From: Diplocloster modestus
Lineage (GTDB): Bacteria; Bacillota; Clostridia; Lachnospirales; Lachnospiraceae
DNA length: 64,000 bases
Direction of reading: 5' to 3'
Assembly: GCF_019042245.1 (NCBI RefSeq)
Contig: NZ_JAHQCX010000022.1
Location: 1-64,000 of the forward strand
Every line of letters begins with the position of its first letter. Positions within the stretch are counted from its first letter, which is position 1. Below the pieces are notes generated by a model. It was not told where the DNA came from. It saw nothing but the letters and a program-made list of their open reading frames with translations, and did not search any database. A program made the position numbers and the translations under genes. Positions 62,425 to 64,000 of this stretch are shown here, one piece after another.

Positions 62425-63453
62425 ATGAGAGGATTAATCGTAACGAAAGAACAGGAAGTAAGACTTGTGGACGATATCCCCATGCCGAAGATCGGGGAAT
62501 ATGAAGCGCTGGTAAAGATGAGCTGCTGCATGATCTGCAACGGTACGGACCGGGAGATCATACAGGGAAAGCTTGCCGAGGCACGGGAGTATCCGCTGGT
62601 ACTCGGACATGAGGGGGCCGGATACGTCATAAGAACCGGCGGCCGGGTCAGGAACTTCCGGCCCGGGGACCTGGTGGTCCGCCCGTGTCTAAAGGACGCG
62701 GGGAAATACAGAAGCGCCTGGGGCGGATTTGCGGAATACGGGATAGTGTTGGACTATGAAGCGCTGCGGGAGGACGGGAAAAGACAGCCGGATGATCTGT
62801 GCGGACTTACCCAGCAGGTCGTGCCCCCGGGAATCAGACCCGAACAGGCGTCCCTGATGATTACTTTAAAAGAGACCTTAAGCGCGGTGAGAAGGATCGG
62901 CCTCACGGCGAAGGACCGCGTCCTGATCGTGGGGGATGGCCCGGTGGGGCTTTGTATGTTATATAACTGCCTGCTGTCGGGGATCCGAAGTGTAAGCGTC
63001 CTGGGTAACCGCACACAGAATCTGAGGCGTGCCCGGCAGATCGGGGCTGCGGACTGTTATGATAACCGGGATGAGGGAGAGCACAGAAGACTGGCGGCGG
63101 ACTGGTCGGGCAGGCTTACCTGCTATATTGACACGGTGGGAAACCAGGCGACGATACAGCGGGGAATGCGCCTGACAGGAGAGGACGGTACGGTTGCGGT
63201 ATACGGTCTGGGCAGCGAAGACTGTCTCACACTGGACATGAGCGGGATAAGGAATCGGAAGCTCCAGTTCGTGCAGTGGCCGATCAATGAGGAAGAGAGA
63301 AAGACACACGCGTTCATAGCGGATGCGATATTATCGGGAAAAATAAATACCGATCTTCTGATCACCCACGTTCTGCCGATCGGTGATTTTGAGAAAGGTT
63401 TTGATGCGATCCAAAAGAAAGAGGCCGTCAAGGTCGCACTGACCTTCCCGTGA
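62425..63453 (+). CDS. MDR-family zinc-type dehydrogenase
   Basis: A 342-residue medium-chain dehydrogenase/reductase of the alcohol/polyol dehydrogenase group. The catalytic zinc residues are Cys38 in CMICNGTD and His62 in LGHEGAGYV; the Rossmann loop is VGDGPVGLCM. The four-Cys structural zinc lobe is not visible, so it likely lacks it, as do some sorbitol-dehydrogenase relatives. AAGGAG precedes the ATG. Located in the importer operon, it probably oxidises the imported sugar or polyol, as inference. Confidence 0.86.
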   Translation: MRGLIVTKEQEVRLVDDIPMPKIGEYEALVKMSCCMICNGTDREIIQGKLAEAREYPLVLGHEGAGYVIRTGGRVRNFRPGDLVVRPCLKDAGKYRSAWGGFAEYGIVLDYEALREDGKRQPDDLCGLTQQVVPPGIRPEQASLMITLKETLSAVRRIGLTAKDRVLIVGDGPVGLCMLYNCLLSGIRSVSVLGNRTQNLRRARQIGAADCYDNRDEGEHRRLAADWSGRLTCYIDTVGNQATIQRGMRLTGEDGTVAVYGLGSEDCLTLDMSGIRNRKLQFVQWPINEEERKTHAFIADAILSGKINTDLLITHVLPIGDFEKGFDAIQKKEAVKVALTFP

Positions 63454-63486
63454 GTTCGGATGTAGAAAAAAGGAGTGAGAGAGCCA

Positions 63487-64000
63487 ATGGCATCAGATTT
63501 TGCAACACACCGGGAGGCCATTTTAGAGGAATACGAGGAATATTATCGGGATTGCCCCTATGATGTCACGCCGGTAAAAGAGATTCTGGATCAGTGGTAT
63601 GAGGAGGCAAAAGACCGGACCCCCTATGAGAAAAAAGCGCTCGTCTACCGGGCGGCGGCACAGCTGTGCGAGATCCGGATCTTCCGGCAGTCCCCCTTTT
63701 TCTTCGAGGTGAAGACAGGACGAATCCGCAACAGCAGCCAGAACGGATTCCCGCCGGGCCCCGGCCTGGAGGGCTGGTATATGGAAAAACAGATGCGCTA
63801 TGCCGAAGAGTTCCAGGAATGGATCAGGCCCTATCGGGAGCGCGACCTGATCTGGGGGGATGTTTTTTCCGATCTGGCGCATCACAGCGTCGGCTATGAC
63901 AATCTGCTGGCGAAAGGCTTAAAAGGATTCGTTCAGAAAGCCCGGGAACAGATGGTAAAGCAGCCGTCTCACGCGGCTCTTGGTTTTTACCGGAGTGTGA
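63487..64000 (+). CDS. Probable glycyl-radical enzyme, N-terminal part
   Basis: The frame from ATG at 63487 is open to the window end (171 complete codons). The visible part resembles the N-terminus of pyruvate formate-lyase-type glycyl-radical enzymes: IFRQSPFFFEVKTGRIRNSS and AHHSVGYDNLLAKGLKGFVQ recall the family's first helical region. The catalytic Cys and C-terminal Gly are beyond the end, so the family is tentative. It follows the dehydrogenase gene by 33 bases and is likely in the same operon. Confidence 0.55.
   Translation, partial: MASDFATHREAILEEYEEYYRDCPYDVTPVKEILDQWYEEAKDRTPYEKKALVYRAAAQLCEIRIFRQSPFFFEVKTGRIRNSSQNGFPPGPGLEGWYMEKQMRYAEEFQEWIRPYRERDLIWGDVFSDLAHHSVGYDNLLAKGLKGFVQKAREQMVKQPSHAALGFYRSV

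Overview
The window looks like a chromosomal piece of a mid-GC anaerobic Firmicute, most likely a Lachnospiraceae-type Clostridium relative. Supporting signs are strong AGGAGG ribosome sites, a T-box leader on serS, consensus sigma-A promoters with 17-base spacers, the two-subunit pyrK/pyrD dihydroorotate dehydrogenase, an Hsp33 with its C-terminal zinc cysteines, paired OPT transporters and several small Clostridia-type membrane proteins. No tRNA, rRNA or CRISPR array was seen. The taxonomic call is inference from gene content.

Layout. 0.2-6.8 kb: a sugar locus on the minus strand (binding protein, double ATPase and permease of an RbsABC-type importer, an L-arabinose/L-fucose isomerase-like enzyme, an L-rhamnose-mutarotase-like protein) with one AraC regulator on the plus strand. 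7.0-10.3 kb: an ECF sigma factor translationally coupled to a membrane protein and an ABC exporter. 10.5-15.2 kb: a small Cys-rich protein, serS under a serine T-box, and glycogen phosphorylase. 15.3-27.2 kb: mostly housekeeping and single genes (SDR oxidoreductase, lipoprotein, two aminotransferases including a HisC type, DUF368 membrane protein, MBL hydrolase, pentapeptide protein, methyltransferase, hslO, nadE). 27.2-30.9 kb: a 1225-residue three-module multicopper oxidase resembling the spore manganese oxidase MnxG, the most unexpected protein here. 31.2-42.1 kb: CBS protein, thioredoxin, FMN-binding-like protein, calcium-type P-ATPase, two OPT transporters followed by a PqqD-like protein, an HPS-like enzyme and a membrane-anchored C39 peptidase. 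42.1-42.8 kb: an internally deleted IS1182-type element. 43.0-50.3 kb: PfkB kinase, the pyrC-F-K-D-E cluster and three small membrane proteins. 50.4-53.0 kb: HD phosphohydrolase and M29-type aminopeptidase. 53.3-57.9 kb: purK-E-M-N-D. 59.0-64.0 kb: a CUT1 sugar ABC importer, an MDR dehydrogenase and the start of a probable glycyl-radical enzyme, all behind a symmetric double operator.

The intergenic DNA is unusually structured. The main examples are a roughly 640-base imperfect palindrome built from inverted pairs of a ~89-base tandem unit (57872-58516), five GGACATGTCC palindromes phased every 20-21 bases upstream of purK, perfect 26-base inverted arms carrying AACCGGTT around the promoter at 59.1 kb, an 18-base perfect hairpin at 17.3 kb whose left side recurs near 44.05 kb, and a terminator hairpin at 40.2 kb that recurs in the centre of the large palindrome. 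Pathway logic is clear for pyrimidine synthesis (dihydroorotate to UMP), for five steps of purine synthesis, and for two sugar uptake loci; the sugar substrates cannot be fixed from sequence alone.
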